Under the pieces are notes generated by a model. It worked only from the letters and a program-made list of their open reading frames with translations, made no database searches and had not been told where the DNA came from. DNA of 64,000 nucleotides from CAWAQA01 sp963784065 (GTDB lineage: Bacteria; Acidobacteriota; Vicinamibacteria; Vicinamibacterales; UBA2999): the NCBI GenBank assembly GCA_963784065.1, contig CAWAQA010000003.1, forward strand, positions 124,001 to 188,000, read 5' to 3'. Of this stretch, positions 1-10,830 are shown piece after piece; positions within the stretch are counted from its first letter, which is position 1, and each line of letters starts with the position of its first letter. The translations under genes and the position numbers were made by a program.

Positions 1-1
1 G

Positions 2-1570
2 GCGCTTGCGGCCGCGGCGGCACTTGCCGTGGTGCCTCTGGCTCTGGCGACGGCGCCTCGCGCCATGCCGGCGCTGGCGGGGTCGATGCTCATCGCGATC
101 GCCGCCATGGCGGCCTGGATCCTGCTGCCGTCGAATCACGTCCTCGCGCGAACGCTGGTTGTTCCGTCGCTATCGGGACGCGTGCTGACGCTGAGCGAAG
201 GCATCACCGAAGTGATCGCCGTCACCGAAGCCCCACGTGCGGGACGAACGCTCTTCACCAACGGACACCCGATGTCGTCCACGGACCCGCTCGCGCAGCG
301 CTACATGCGCGCGCTCGCGCACATTCCGCTCCTCTCGATTGACAGGCCCGAACGGGTCCTGGTCATCGGCTTCGGGGTCGGCAACACGGCACACGCGGCA
401 ACGCTTCACCCGTCGATCGAGCGCGTCGATCTCGTCGACCTTTCCCGGCACGTCCTCGATCACGCCAGCTATTTCAGCGAGACCAACGGCAGCGTGCTCA
501 CGCATCCGCGGGTCGTCGGTTCACGTGAACGACGGACGCCAGCATCTGCAGATGGAAGCGCGCGCGGCCTACGACCTGATAACACTGGAACCGCCGCCGA
601 TCGTGCACGCCGGCGTCGGCGCGCTCTATTCGCGGGAGTTCTACGGCCTGGCGCGCACGCGGCTGAAGCCGAACGGTTTCCTCAGCCAATGGCTCCCCGT
701 CTACCAGGTCCCCGAGGCGACGGCGCTCGGAATGATCCGCGCGTTCCTGGACGTGTTTCCCGCGAGCGTACTGGTATCGGGCGCCCAGTCGAACCTGCTG
801 CTCATCGGCATCAACGGCGCACGCATCCAACTCGACCCGGAAAGGGTCGAGGCCGCTCTTTCGCGGGCTCCCGACGTACGACGCGACTTGCAGCGCCTCG
901 ATCTCGGCACGGTCCGCGAGATCGCCGGAACCTTCGTCGGCTCGGCGGAGACACTTGCCGAGGCGACGCGCGGCGCCGTTCCGGTCACGGATGACCGTCC
1001 AATCCAGGAGTACAGCGTCAAGTCATTGCTCAACTTCGGAGAGGCCGCTCCGGCAGCCGTCATCGACCTGAGCGGCGTGGCGACGTGGTGCCCGGGCTGC
1101 TTCGCGGATGGCAGGCCCGTTCCGCTGCTGGAAGGGCTGGATACGTACCTGGCACTGCTGGATCGTGCCGTACTGGGCGACCGGTAGACGAGCGCAGCGG
1201 ACCTCACCAGGCGACACCCTGGGGCACACGCACGATTGCGGGTAGCGCTTATCTCGGCGCCACCCTTCCCGAGTCGGCGGAGGTACACGCGATACTGGGC
1301 ACGGCGCTGAGGGAAGCTGGCCGGCTCGAGGAAGCCGTCACCGAGCTCGAAACGGCGGTCCGGCTGGCGCCGCGGTCCGCCACGGGTCTACAACGACCTC
1401 GGGATCGCGCTCGCGATGCAGGGCAAGCTGCAGGAGGCCATCGAGCAGTTCGAGCGGGCGCTCGAGGCGCAGCCCGATTTCGCGCAGGCCCAGCCAGAAC
1501 CTGGCGACGGCGCGGAAGCAGCAGGCAGCCGGTGCGCCCGCAGTAGCGAACTGCGTGGCGCCCGGCTGCC
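2..1570 (+). CDS. Spermidine-synthase-like membrane protein with C-terminal TPRs (5' partial, frameshifted)
   Basis: The reading frame is open at the left edge, so the N-terminus is missing. It begins in hydrophobic Ala/Leu-rich sequence and then runs into a class I SAM-binding fold: strand VLVIGFGVG (about nt 358-384), then the acidic turn VDLVDLS, as in polyamine aminopropyltransferases fused to membrane segments. A shift near nt 520 moves the protein to the next frame, where YDLITLEPPP and SREFYGLARTRLKPNG follow, typical of the family. A stop at 1185-1187 is probably artificial, because TPR sequence continues in other frames (LREAGRLEEAVTELETAVRLAP, then AMQGKLQEAIEQFERALEAQP), with further shifts near 1187, 1235, 1390 and 1495. 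The 3' end is uncertain and converges on the next gene. Substrate unknown; these fusions need not make spermidine. Confidence 0.6.
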
Positions 1571-1576
1571 GGCATC

Positions 1577-3805
1577 TCAGTCCAGAGGCTGGATCCGGAC
1601 GATGTAGCCCTGGTAATCCGGATACCAGACCGTCACCGGGTTCGTCGTCTCGTCGATCCAGGCGCGGCGGTTGTGCCCGAACGGCTCCGGCAGCGCGTAC
1701 TCGACCCACTGGTCGGTCTTCGGGGTGTACCGCAGGTACCCGCGGCCGTGCAGCAGACCGGCCCACACCTCCCCGTTCTTGTCGGGCAGCGCCTCGTAGA
1801 AATCCGAGTAGAGCAGCGGCGGGAAGTACTCGCGCATCTTCATGGTCTTGGTGTCGTATCGCACGAGCGAACCGTTCTTGCCGCCGAACCAGGCGTTCCC
1901 GTCCGCATCCCACCCGCCCCGGCTCGGGCTGGCCATGCGCAGGCCGGTGGTCAGCAGGATGTGCTTGCCCGTCTGCAGGTCGACGAGCTGACCGTAATTG
2001 CCCCCGGTGGACGGGCCGCCGCCTGCCCAGTACTTGCCGTCGCGCGAGACCGCGCTGTCGTAGGATCCCCGCACGGTGTACTTCTGCACCGTCTCTCCGG
2101 TTTCGGGATCCATCTTCGACATCGTGGACACGCCGCCCTCGCCGCCGACCCCGTAGAGGAACCCGTTCGGATCGATCGAGAAGTTGTTGTGGAACGCCGC
2201 CGGATACGGGAAGTACTTCATCGCGCCCGTCTTCGGATTCAGCTTCGCCACGCGGTCGCCCCACGGCTCGGTGACCCAGACCGTATCGCCGTGCTTCTGA
2301 TCGACCAGGACGCGGTGCGTTCCCGGCATGCACTCCACGGGCGGCTTGGCGCGCGAGTCGCGGCAGCCCGGCTCGCCCGTATGCGGAGGCATCGTGTACC
2401 CGGTCACGATGCCCGTGCGCGGATCGAGCTTGCCCCAATAGTTCGCCTTGTGGCTGGTGAACCAGATGTTGCCCTGTGAGTCTCCCGACACGTCGTGGAG
2501 GCCGAGCAGCTCACGCGGTATCTCGTATTCGGTGACCACCGCGCGCGTGGCGCGCCCGCGCGGCCGCGGGAACGTCTGGTACGGCGCGTCCACCGATTCG
2601 GGGCCGCGAACCTTGGCCAGCCACTGCACCAGCTTCTGCTGATCTTCCTTGCTGCCGCGGTTGGTCCCGGCGCCCGGCTGCGTCGACTGGTTCTGGCGGT
2701 TGCGAAGCGTCTGCCCGCCATGGTTGAACATCCGGTCGACGATGAGGCCCCAGCTCCGTTCGTCGTATCGCGCACGGAACATCGGGATGTAGGAGTGGCA
2801 TCCGCTCCCGCACGCGCGCTGGAAGCGGTCCTTGTCGTCCGCGGTGCCGGGCAGGTTCCACAGGAGCTCGTCGTTGCTCAGCTGCGCCTGGACCTGCATC
2901 ACGGGAGGGAGACCCTCGTGCTGGGCACGGTTCGGAAGGGGCTTGAAGTCGACGAGCGGCTCCAGGACGATGTCCGGGAGCTTGGTGGCGCCGCTGATCT
3001 TCACCTCCCGCTTGTACGGCTTGTACTCGAGCGGCTTCGCAATGCGGAGGGTGTAGTCGCCGGCCTGGAGGGCCGGGAACTCATAGCGCCCCTCTTCGTT
3101 CGCGTAGACGGTCGTGCGAACGTTGTTCGGGGCGATCAACTGCACCATGATCCCCTCGGTCGAGTCTTCCGGGCTGACGCTGGACTTGACGAGGCCCGTG
3201 GGCCCGCCCTTCACGCCCGTGGGCACCGACCACTTGTTCGTCTCCGCCTTGTACCAGGGATTCGCCGGCGGGTTCTCCTCGACCGTGCAGCACTCGTCGG
3301 TCTTCATGTACGCGAGCAGATCCGCCAGTTCTGGAGCCGTCAGCTCGGTCTTGTACGACGGCATCCGCGGTCCACCGTTCATGATGAAGGTGCCGACGTT
3401 CTGGTCCGTGACAGGCTGCCCCGTGATCATCGTCGCCTTCTTGAAAAGACCCTCGAGAGGCGGCGCATTCCCCGGATTCGAGGCGATCGTGTACTCGTTG
3501 TGACACATCCAGCACTTGTAATAGAAGAGGGTCTTGCCGTACTCGACCCCGCTCTTCGCCACGTGCTGGAACGTGTTGAGTCGAATCGAGCGCTGGAGAT
3601 CGTCGGACGGATAGTCCGGGCTGATCGATCGGTGGCTGGGGGCCGGTGTCGCCGCCGAACCTTCGGCAACCGCCGCTGCACTCGTCAGGCTTGCCGCCGG
3701 CCGCACCTGCTGATCCGCGCCGCCGTACACCGCCAGCCCCATCGCCAGCACGAAGCCAGCCGTAAACAGTAAACCGATGAATCCTGGTATCAAGCGTTTC
3801 TGCAC
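1577..3805 (-). CDS. Exported cytochrome c / carboxypeptidase-regulatory / virginiamycin-B-lyase-like beta-propeller fusion
   Basis: The protein has 742 aa and a GTG start preceded by AAGAGGAG. Order: signal anchor (about 6-28); class I cytochrome c with CWMCH at 98-102 and a likely distal Met in GGPRMPS (about 144-150); CarboxypepD_reg-like beta-sandwich (about 205-285); a second unusual CGSGCH (332-337, CX3CH spacing); then from about 420 to the end a Vgb-like propeller with repeated WFTS/VWVTEPWGD-RVAKLNPKTG blades. Vgb family members linearise streptogramin lactones, but propellers of this kind also serve as sensors or dehydrogenase-like domains, so the reaction is unknown. Heme attachment places it outside the inner membrane. 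It starts 14 nt after the TonB receptor stop and is surely co-transcribed with it. A related fusion in a different domain order lies at 22723-24367. Confidence 0.8.
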   Translation of the reverse strand: MQKRLIPGFIGLLFTAGFVLAMGLAVYGGADQQVRPAASLTSAAAVAEGSAATPAPSHRSISPDYPSDDLQRSIRLNTFQHVAKSGVEYGKTLFYYKCWMCHNEYTIASNPGNAPPLEGLFKKATMITGQPVTDQNVGTFIMNGGPRMPSYKTELTAPELADLLAYMKTDECCTVEENPPANPWYKAETNKWSVPTGVKGGPTGLVKSSVSPEDSTEGIMVQLIAPNNVRTTVYANEEGRYEFPALQAGDYTLRIAKPLEYKPYKREVKISGATKLPDIVLEPLVDFKPLPNRAQHEGLPPVMQVQAQLSNDELLWNLPGTADDKDRFQRACGSGCHSYIPMFRARYDERSWGLIVDRMFNHGGQTLRNRQNQSTQPGAGTNRGSKEDQQKLVQWLAKVRGPESVDAPYQTFPRPRGRATRAVVTEYEIPRELLGLHDVSGDSQGNIWFTSHKANYWGKLDPRTGIVTGYTMPPHTGEPGCRDSRAKPPVECMPGTHRVLVDQKHGDTVWVTEPWGDRVAKLNPKTGAMKYFPYPAAFHNNFSIDPNGFLYGVGGEGGVSTMSKMDPETGETVQKYTVRGSYDSAVSRDGKYWAGGGPSTGGNYGQLVDLQTGKHILLTTGLRMASPSRGGWDADGNAWFGGKNGSLVRYDTKTMKMREYFPPLLYSDFYEALPDKNGEVWAGLLHGRGYLRYTPKTDQWVEYALPEPFGHNRRAWIDETTNPVTVWYPDYQGYIVRIQPLD

Positions 3806-3819
3806 GATACGACTCCTCT

Positions 3820-6694
3820 TCAGAACGACATCCTGAACCCGAGCTGCACCATCCGGGGCGCATAGGCCACGTTGGCATTCTGCGCCGGCCGTCCGTAGTT
3901 CGAGCTGCTTTCCTCGGTGGCATAGCCGCCGAAATTCGCGTGATTGAACACGTTGAACACCTCGAGGATTCCGTCAATCCCTACCCGGCCGCCGAGCGGG
4001 AACCGCTTCTGGAGACGCACGTCCATCCGGTGGATCGCGTCTCCGACGAGGTTGTTCCGCGGCACGATCGTGCCATTCGGGCGAAGTCGATTCTCTCCCT
4101 CGGCGCCCACGCCGCGCAAGTCGCCGCCCCACGACGTGACGTACCGCTGACCGGAGCCGAAGAAATAGAGCCCGCTCGCCTGGAAGCCGTACGGGAGGTC
4201 CACGATGGCGTTCGCCACCGCGCGGTGCCGCTGATCGCCGGCGGCCAGCGTGTACTCGCCGCCCAGGTCGGGCGCCACTGGGAACGAGACGACGTCGAAC
4301 CCGGAGGTCGGCACGCCGCGCGCGTCGCGATGCCACGAGAGCAGATAGTTGCCCGACGCCTGCCACCGGTTGCCCAGGCGCTTCGTGACGTTCGTCTGCA
4401 GCCCATGATAGTTGGACCAGCCGTCATGGAAGACGGCGCCGACGAGCCCCCAGTCGGGGAACGGCCGGCGGCTGACGTCGCTGAACGGATAATTGGTCCC
4501 GGTCGCGGGGTTGTAGCTCAAGTTCTGGTTGCGCTCGTAGCGCTCGTTACGGCCGCCGTTGTAGACGTAGTCGACCTCGACGCCGACCGCCTCCCCAAGC
4601 TGACGCTGCATCCCCAGTGAGGCCTGGTGGCTGTACGGGAACTTCATGTGATCCCGCTCGACCACATTGGCGGGGATGTCCCTCACGAGACATCCGGGCA
4701 CGTTACTGGTGGTGCACACGGTCGGCAGCACTTCTTCGAAGGTCGAGGGCAGCGGTCCGTTGTACGGGTTCGACGCGAAATCCGGCCGCCCGTCATTCAG
4801 CCTTCACCGCCTGCAGCTGCTGCGCCCAGCCCTCGGTCACGCCGGCCGCCGAACGCTGGACGTCGCCGACGTACAACCCGTAGCCGCCGCGGATGCTCGT
4901 CCGGTCGCCGAGCGCGTAGGCAAAGCCAACCCGCGGGCCAAAATTGTTCGTGTCGGGTGAACGGCCGGCCTCGAGGAAGGGCAGGAGCTCCACTTTCTCC
5001 GCCCACGCGCCGAGAATCAGATCGTAACGGACACCCAGGTTGAGCGTGAGGTCGCCCATCGTCCAGTCGTCCTGCACGTAGCCGGCGAAGTAGTGGCGAT
5101 GCGGTGTCGTACGGAAATTCCCCACGCCGATGATGTAGCGCCGGCTGATCGGCGAGAGCGGCGCAAGGTTCCAGGTCGACACATCGTCCCAGACCGGGAA
5201 GAGCGACTCGATGTTCGCCGGCACCGGGCCGCCGCGTGCGTCGAGCTGGCCCGAGCAGAAGCGGCAGGAGAACTGGAGCCAGGGAATGTACATGTATTCG
5301 CCGCCGGTCTTCAGGGTGTGACGCCCGGCGGCTTCGTACCAGTACGTGAAGTCGTTCCTGATGTTGTAATCGGGCTCCGGATGCCGCTGCGGGTGCGTCG
5401 TGCCCGAACCGATCGAAAAGCCGGTCAACTGGATGTTCGGCGCGCCGTTGGTCACGCCGAGGAGCTGGGCCTGGGGATGGTTCGCCCACTGCACATTCGG
5501 CGAGTTCGCATACACGAACCCGGCATACGAGATCTTGAACTCGTTCACCGCGCGGTTCCCCAGCACCTGCGTGAGGGACACGAGCAGCTGATCGGACTGT
5601 CGAGTGGCCTTGGGCGCCGTGGAGGGATGGGCGGTGGACGTATTGACCGCGTTGAAGGGCAGCACGTAGCTCCACTTCTGCCCGCGCACGGTCATGCGGT
5701 TCGACGGCGAGAACTGGAAGTCGAGCCGCGCCCCGGCCTTGTGCTCCACGCGCGTGTTCTGCAGGTGGAGGTTGAACGCCGGGTAGGGCGTGGTGAACAC
5801 GAGCGTCTGCGGTTCCCGCTCGTACTCGTAATTGGCGAAGAAATGAATGCGGTCGCGCTTGATCGGGCCGCCGAACGTGGTGCTCCATTGCTGGTTCGAA
5901 TACGGGAGCACCTCACCGACCACGTGGTCGGCGGCGTTGAAGCGATCGTCCCTGAAGTACCCCGAGAAGCTGCCGCCGTAGTTGTTGGTGCCCGACTTGG
6001 TGATGGCGTTGATCATGACGCCGCTGGAGCGCCCCTGGGAGGCGTTGAACCGGCTCGAGATGATCTCGAACTCGCCGATCGCATCACGGCTGTAGCCCGG
6101 CTGTCCGTTGGTCGAGGTGATCTTCATCGTCACCTCCTGACCGTCGACGTTGATGGCGAAGTTGCCGACGGTGGTTCCCGGGGAGGACTCCACGGCATTG
6201 GCGCGGCTTCCGGGCGCGAGCAGCGTCAGGTCCATCCAGTTGCGGCCCTGCACCGGCAGATCCTGCATCTGGCGCGGGTCGATGTTGCTCCCGAGGCTGG
6301 AGGTCGTCGTCTCGATCAGCGGGGCTTCGCCGGTGACCGTCACCGACTCCTGCACCGACGAGGGCGCCATCTCGAGGGTCAGGACCATCTGCTGGCCGAC
6401 CAGCAGTTGGACCCCGGTGCGCGTGATCGTGGTGAAACCGGGGAGTTGGACGGTGATCTGGTAGCCGCCGGTGCGCACGGGCATGCGGAACGCGCCGGTG
6501 GCGTCCGTCACGGACTCGAATGTGTTTCCGGTGGCTTCGTGCAGGGCAACAACGCTGACGCCGGGAAGCACGGCCCCCGTTGAATCGGAGACGACGCCGC
6601 TCAGCGTCGCTTCCTGCGCCTGGGCGGCCGACGGCCACGCCAGGAGCGTACAGATGATGATGAGACCGCGGACCACCGTTCTCGTGGCTGTCAT
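3820..6694 (-). CDS. TonB-dependent receptor, Oar-like with N-terminal carboxypeptidase-regulatory domain (one frameshift)
   Basis: The repaired product is about 957 aa. ATG at 6694 follows GGGAGGAG; a longer reading to 6847 lacks an RBS and a signal peptide. Signal peptide ends at AAQAQ (about 27); CarboxypepD_reg domain about 29-110; VTVTGEAPLIE linker; plug domain with LPVQGRNWMDLTLLAPG; beta-barrel ending in the classic aromatic C-terminus LGFRMSF. Near nt 4800 a single extra base creates a premature TGA (VKAE*), yet the next frame continues at once with NDGRPDFASNPYNGPLP, exactly where the paralogues continue. It probably imports the substrate handled by the downstream cytochrome-propeller protein. 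A strong promoter candidate lies at 6829-6857. Confidence 0.88.
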
Positions 6695-6828
6695 CGAACT
6701 CCTCCCTCCCAGGGGAAAGACAGGGAACCTGCGAACGCCGACGCAAGGGGAATTTGAACCGGTCGGGCAACCAGCCAACCGGGACGGAAACCTGCGACTT
6801 ACGCGTACACGAATGAAGGGGTGGCGCC

Positions 6829-6857
6829 ACGATAGACGTAACGCCACATGCTGTCAA
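6829..6857 (-). promoter_or_regulatory. Sigma70-type promoter for the TonB receptor operon
   Basis: On the minus strand TTGACA (6857-6852), a 17-nt spacer and TATCGT (6834-6829) lie about 135 nt upstream of the ATG at 6694. The -35 hexamer is a perfect match. Read by eye; not experimentally supported. Confidence 0.6.
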
Positions 6858-6962
6858 CGTGACTTTCAGGGGAGATCGACTGCCCGCGGAACGTCGAAAT
6901 CAAAGGTGCAGCCGTAGTCGTCGAGCGTGTCGACGGCCTTTCTCCACCCGCCGGCTGTCGCG

Positions 6963-7928
6963 TCAATTCATCACGCGGTTCAGGAATGCCGCGTCGTCGC
7001 GAATGCGCCGGTATCCGGAGAACTGCGCGTTGCCCAGGATCGCCTCGAACGTCTTCTTGAAATCAGGGTTGAGCTGCCGTGCGCGCACGAACGCCTGCGC
7101 CGCCTGGTCGTGGCTGCCGCCGAGATACGAGAGGAAGCCGAGGTGGAGGTGAGCGTCGGCGATGAGGGGATCGGACGACGCCGCCTTCTGCGCCGCCTGC
7201 AACGCCTCGGCGAACTTGGCGGAACGCACCAGATAGTTGCGCGTGCCGACGTAGTTGCGGGCGAGCTGCAGGTCGAGGAGACGTCGCATCTCGTGAATCG
7301 GGTCGGAGTGGCTGTCGACGCGGATGGCGACCCACCGATCGTTGTTGTCGAACTGCCCCGCACGGAACACGAGGATCGCGGCGGCCTGGAGCGGGTCGCC
7401 GTCACCGCCGGCGAGCTCGCCCCCCTTCAGGGCGGCGTACAGCCGCTCCGCCAGCTCGCCGGTGCTGTTCTCGAACGCGACCCCCATGGCGTCCACCACA
7501 TGCTCGCCAATGAGGTTGTTGCCGATGACGGCGTACGTCGGGCGCTGTCTGTTTGCGCGCGGGCCAGGCGTATTGGGTCCCTGGTAGACGGCGATGTTGC
7601 CCTTGGCGTCGATCAGCGCCACCTGGCGAGCCTCTTTCCCTGGAAACTTGTCCTCCGCCAGGAGCTTCTCGAGCACTTGTGGCGCCGTGAGGCCGGATCG
7701 GAGCAGCTCGAGGCTGCGCAGGTGGTACCCGACGTTGTTGTTGGCCTGCGTCGCGATGGCCCCCACACCCCCCTGACCGAACGGGACGCGTTCGCTGGCG
7801 GCGAACGCGTAGGCGCCCACCGCCACCCCGATGTCACCGGTCGCCGGATCGATCGCGACGATCGAAAAGGTCGCGTGCGCGGGGCGCGCGACCAGCACCA
7901 TGAACGACAGCCACAGGACGATTCGCAT
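6963..7928 (-). CDS. Secreted DUF1028 (Ntn-hydrolase-like) protein with TPR-like C-terminus
   Basis: The protein is 321 aa. ATG at 7928 follows a GAGGAC site, 10 nt after the upstream TonB receptor stop, so the two are one operon. A short signal peptide ends PAHA, after which the mature chain would start with Thr in TFSIVAIDPATGDIGVAV, the DUF1028 signature. In Ntn hydrolases an N-terminal Thr/Ser/Cys is the nucleophile, so signal cleavage may expose it; this is inference. Conserved GVGAIATQA and PTYAVIGNNLIG blocks follow. The last third (about 235-300) reads as helical TPR repeats (AEALQAAQKAASSDPLIADAHLHLG). A paralogue lies at 19932-20888. Confidence 0.82.
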   Translation of the reverse strand: MRIVLWLSFMVLVARPAHATFSIVAIDPATGDIGVAVGAYAFAASERVPFGQGGVGAIATQANNNVGYHLRSLELLRSGLTAPQVLEKLLAEDKFPGKEARQVALIDAKGNIAVYQGPNTPGPRANRQRPTYAVIGNNLIGEHVVDAMGVAFENSTGELAERLYAALKGGELAGGDGDPLQAAAILVFRAGQFDNNDRWVAIRVDSHSDPIHEMRRLLDLQLARNYVGTRNYLVRSAKFAEALQAAQKAASSDPLIADAHLHLGFLSYLGGSHDQAAQAFVRARQLNPDFKKTFEAILGNAQFSGYRRIRDDAAFLNRVMN

Positions 7929-7938
7929 GCTCAGGTCC

Positions 7939-10830
7939 TCAGAAGGCCAGGCGGAAACCGAGCTGCAGCATCCGCGGCGCATATGCCACGTTCGCGTTCT
8001 GTGACGGCAGTCCGTACAACCGGTTGCTCTCGGCGGTCGTATAGGACCCGTAGTTCGCGTGGTTGAACACGTTGAACATCTCGACGATGCCGTCGATGCG
8101 GGCGCTCCCGAACAGCGGGATGCGCTGCTGCATCCTCATGTCCACGCGATGAATCGGATCGCCGACGAAGTCGTTGCGGGCGACGATCGTGCCGTCCGGA
8201 CGCAGGCGGCCCTGCGCCTGTCCGCCGCTGTTGCGGCGGTCGCCGCCGTAGCTGGTCGCGTAGCGCTGGCCGGAGCCGAAGAAATACAGTCCGCTCAGCT
8301 GGAAGCCGCGGCCGACCTCCCAGATGCCGTTGAACACGGCGCGATGCCGCTGATCGGCGATGGCGAGGCCGTACTCATCCCCGAGGTCCGGAGCGACCGG
8401 GAAGCCCACGACCTGGTCGAACCCGCTCATCGGCGGCGGGACGCCGTCCCAGTAACCCGCCAGCGTATACGTGCCCGACGCCTGCCAGCGATTGGAGAAC
8501 CGCTTGGTGACGGCCGTCACCAGCCCGTGATAGTTCGTCCACAGGGCCATCCGCTCCAGTCCGACGCGGGCGAACTCGGGGTGCGGGCGCGTGCTGATGT
8601 CCGTGAAGGGCAGGTTGGCGCCGGTGACCGGGTCGTAGCTCATGTTGGCGTTGTGCTCTTCGTACTCGTGCCGGCCGCCGATGAAGTTGTAGTCCACCTC
8701 GACGGCGAGCGTCGATCCGAGTTGCCGCTGCAGGCCGAACGATCCCTGATGGCTGTACGGGATCTGCGCGTTCGGATCGGCGATGCCGTTGTTGATGTCC
8801 TGCCTCAGGCACCCCGGCACGTTCGCGGTCGAGCAGAACCGGGCGACCGCCTGGTCGTAGGACGGCAACGGCCCGTTGAACGGGTTCGCGGTGAAGTTGG
8901 AGCGGCCGTCATTGGACACCTCGACGGCGGCCAGCTGATTCCACGATCGCATCCGGGCCGAGATGTTGACGGTGACGTCGGTGAAGTACTGCCCGTATCC
9001 GCCGCGCACCACCGTTCGATCGTTCACCTGGTAGGCGAAGCCCAACCGCGGGCCGATGTTGTTCGTGTCGTCGGGGCGGCCGGCCTCGAGGAACGGCGCG
9101 AGCGCAACATCGTTGCCGAAGACACCGGTCAGCAGATCGTATCGGACACCCAGATTCAACGTGAGCTTGTCGGTGATCGCCCAGTCGTCCTGCAGCCACA
9201 GCGCGTAGGTTTTTCGAGGGTTCTTCGTCGGGAGCGTTCCGACGGCGACCCGATACGACCGCGTAATCGGCGAGAGCGCCGCCAGGTTCCACGTGGATAC
9301 ATCGTTCCAGACCGGGAACAGCGCCTCGATGTTGGCCGGCACCGGGCCGCCCTGGGCGTCGATCAGGCTGTTGCAGCCGCGGCAGTTCTGGGAGAGCGCG
9401 TCCATCGCCAGGAGCTCGCCGCCAATCCTCATGTCGTGACGGCCCCCTTTCGTGAAGGAGGTCGAGAAGTCGTCACGAATCGACCAGACGTTCTGGTCGA
9501 AGTGCTGCGGACAGTTGTTGCAGGCCTGACCGATCGCAAACCCGGTCAGCGTGATCCGCGGCGTCCCGAGCGTGAATCCGGCGTCGGCGTGCGGATGGCC
9601 CGGCCAGCTCACGATTGAGTCGTTCTGCGACGTGTAGCTGTTGAAGCCGAACTTGACCTCGTTCAACGAGCGGTTGCTCAGCACGCGCTGGAACGTGCTG
9701 TAGACGCCTTCGTTGTGCCGGTCGACTCCGGAGGCGTTCGAGGGATGCGAGCTGGTATCAGGGTTGGCAATCGGGCGCGTTTCCCGTCCCATGTCGCTGC
9801 GCACCATCAGGCGGCTGTTGGTCGAGAGCTGGAAGTCGAGCCGTGCGCCCGCCATGTCCTGGCGCTGCACGCTCGTCAGGTCGACATCGAAGCTCGGATA
9901 CGGAGTGTCGAAGCTGTAGGTGCTCGGTTCGCGCCCGTATTCGTAGTTGGCGAAGAAGTGGATCCGGTCCCGCTGAATGGGGCCGCCGAACGTCGTGCTC
10001 ACCTGCTGGTTCGAATACGGCAGCACCTGACCCGCGACGAAATCGGCGGCGTTGAACGCGTCGTGCCGGAAGTAGCCGGAGAGGCCGCCCGAGAACGCGT
10101 TGGTGCCCGACTTGGTGATGGCATTCACCTGCACGCCGCTCGACCGTCCCTGGGTGGCATCGAACCGGCTCGAAATCAGCTGAAATTCCGCGATCGCATC
10201 GCGGCTGAACAGCGGGCTTCCCGCCGACCCGACCGCGAGGTTCTGCGACACCTGCTGGCCGTCCAGGTTCATCTGGAAGTCGCGCCTGTTTCCCGACGCC
10301 GTGCCGCCGCCCTGCGTCGGCTTGCCGTCGGTCATCGCATTCGCCCGCGCCCCCGGCGCCAGCATCGCCAGATCCTGCCAGTTGCGGCCGTTGACCGGAA
10401 TCTCCGACACCTGCCGCGGGTCGATGTTGCCGGCGAGCGACGACGACGTCACGTTGATCAGCGGCGCTTCCCCGGTCACCGTCACCGACTCCTGCAGCGA
10501 CGAGGGGGCGAGCTGGAGATTGGCGACGGCCTGCTGGCCGACCAGCAGCTCCACACCGGAACGTGTGACCGTCGCGAATCCGGGCAGCTCCGCGCTAATC
10601 CGGAGCACGCCCGGCCGCACGGTGATGCGATAGGCGCCGCGCTCATCGGTCACCCCTTCGAAGGTATTGCCCGAGGCCTCCAGCACCACCACGACGGTGA
10701 CGCCCGGGAGGACGCCGCCGGTCGAATCGGTCACGACGCCAGTGAGGGTTGCGTCCTGCGCCGCGCTGGCGAAGGGAAAGACGAAGAACGAGACGAGCAC
10801 GAAGAAATATGTGAGGCCACGGACTCCCAT
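7939..10830 (-). CDS. TonB-dependent receptor, Oar-like with carboxypeptidase-regulatory domain
   Basis: This is an intact 963-aa receptor. Signal peptide MGVRGLTYFF...ASAAQ; CarboxypepD_reg domain about 26-105 (TGVVTDSTGGVLPGVTV); VTVTGEAPLINV; plug with IPVNGRNWQDLAMLAPGARA; barrel with the family blocks FFANYEYGREP, WLQDDWAITDKLTLNLGVRYD and GGYGQYFTDV; C-terminus LQLGFRLAF. It lies 10 nt upstream of the DUF1028 gene and 151 nt downstream of the receptor at 10982-13850. The upstream TTGACA (minus, 10927-10922) has no -10 element at proper spacing, so it may depend on read-through from its neighbour. Substrate unknown; family members import glycans, peptides or other large molecules using TonB energy. 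Confidence 0.92.
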   Translation of the reverse strand: MGVRGLTYFFVLVSFFVFPFASAAQDATLTGVVTDSTGGVLPGVTVVVVLEASGNTFEGVTDERGAYRITVRPGVLRISAELPGFATVTRSGVELLVGQQAVANLQLAPSSLQESVTVTGEAPLINVTSSSLAGNIDPRQVSEIPVNGRNWQDLAMLAPGARANAMTDGKPTQGGGTASGNRRDFQMNLDGQQVSQNLAVGSAGSPLFSRDAIAEFQLISSRFDATQGRSSGVQVNAITKSGTNAFSGGLSGYFRHDAFNAADFVAGQVLPYSNQQVSTTFGGPIQRDRIHFFANYEYGREPSTYSFDTPYPSFDVDLTSVQRQDMAGARLDFQLSTNSRLMVRSDMGRETRPIANPDTSSHPSNASGVDRHNEGVYSTFQRVLSNRSLNEVKFGFNSYTSQNDSIVSWPGHPHADAGFTLGTPRITLTGFAIGQACNNCPQHFDQNVWSIRDDFSTSFTKGGRHDMRIGGELLAMDALSQNCRGCNSLIDAQGGPVPANIEALFPVWNDVSTWNLAALSPITRSYRVAVGTLPTKNPRKTYALWLQDDWAITDKLTLNLGVRYDLLTGVFGNDVALAPFLEAGRPDDTNNIGPRLGFAYQVNDRTVVRGGYGQYFTDVTVNISARMRSWNQLAAVEVSNDGRSNFTANPFNGPLPSYDQAVARFCSTANVPGCLRQDINNGIADPNAQIPYSHQGSFGLQRQLGSTLAVEVDYNFIGGRHEYEEHNANMSYDPVTGANLPFTDISTRPHPEFARVGLERMALWTNYHGLVTAVTKRFSNRWQASGTYTLAGYWDGVPPPMSGFDQVVGFPVAPDLGDEYGLAIADQRHRAVFNGIWEVGRGFQLSGLYFFGSGQRYATSYGGDRRNSGGQAQGRLRPDGTIVARNDFVGDPIHRVDMRMQQRIPLFGSARIDGIVEMFNVFNHANYGSYTTAESNRLYGLPSQNANVAYAPRMLQLGFRLAF

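Noticed and set aside
5093..6583. Plus-strand open frame of about 496 codons
   Set aside because: It lies antisense to a receptor gene, has low-complexity composition and no RBS or domain.
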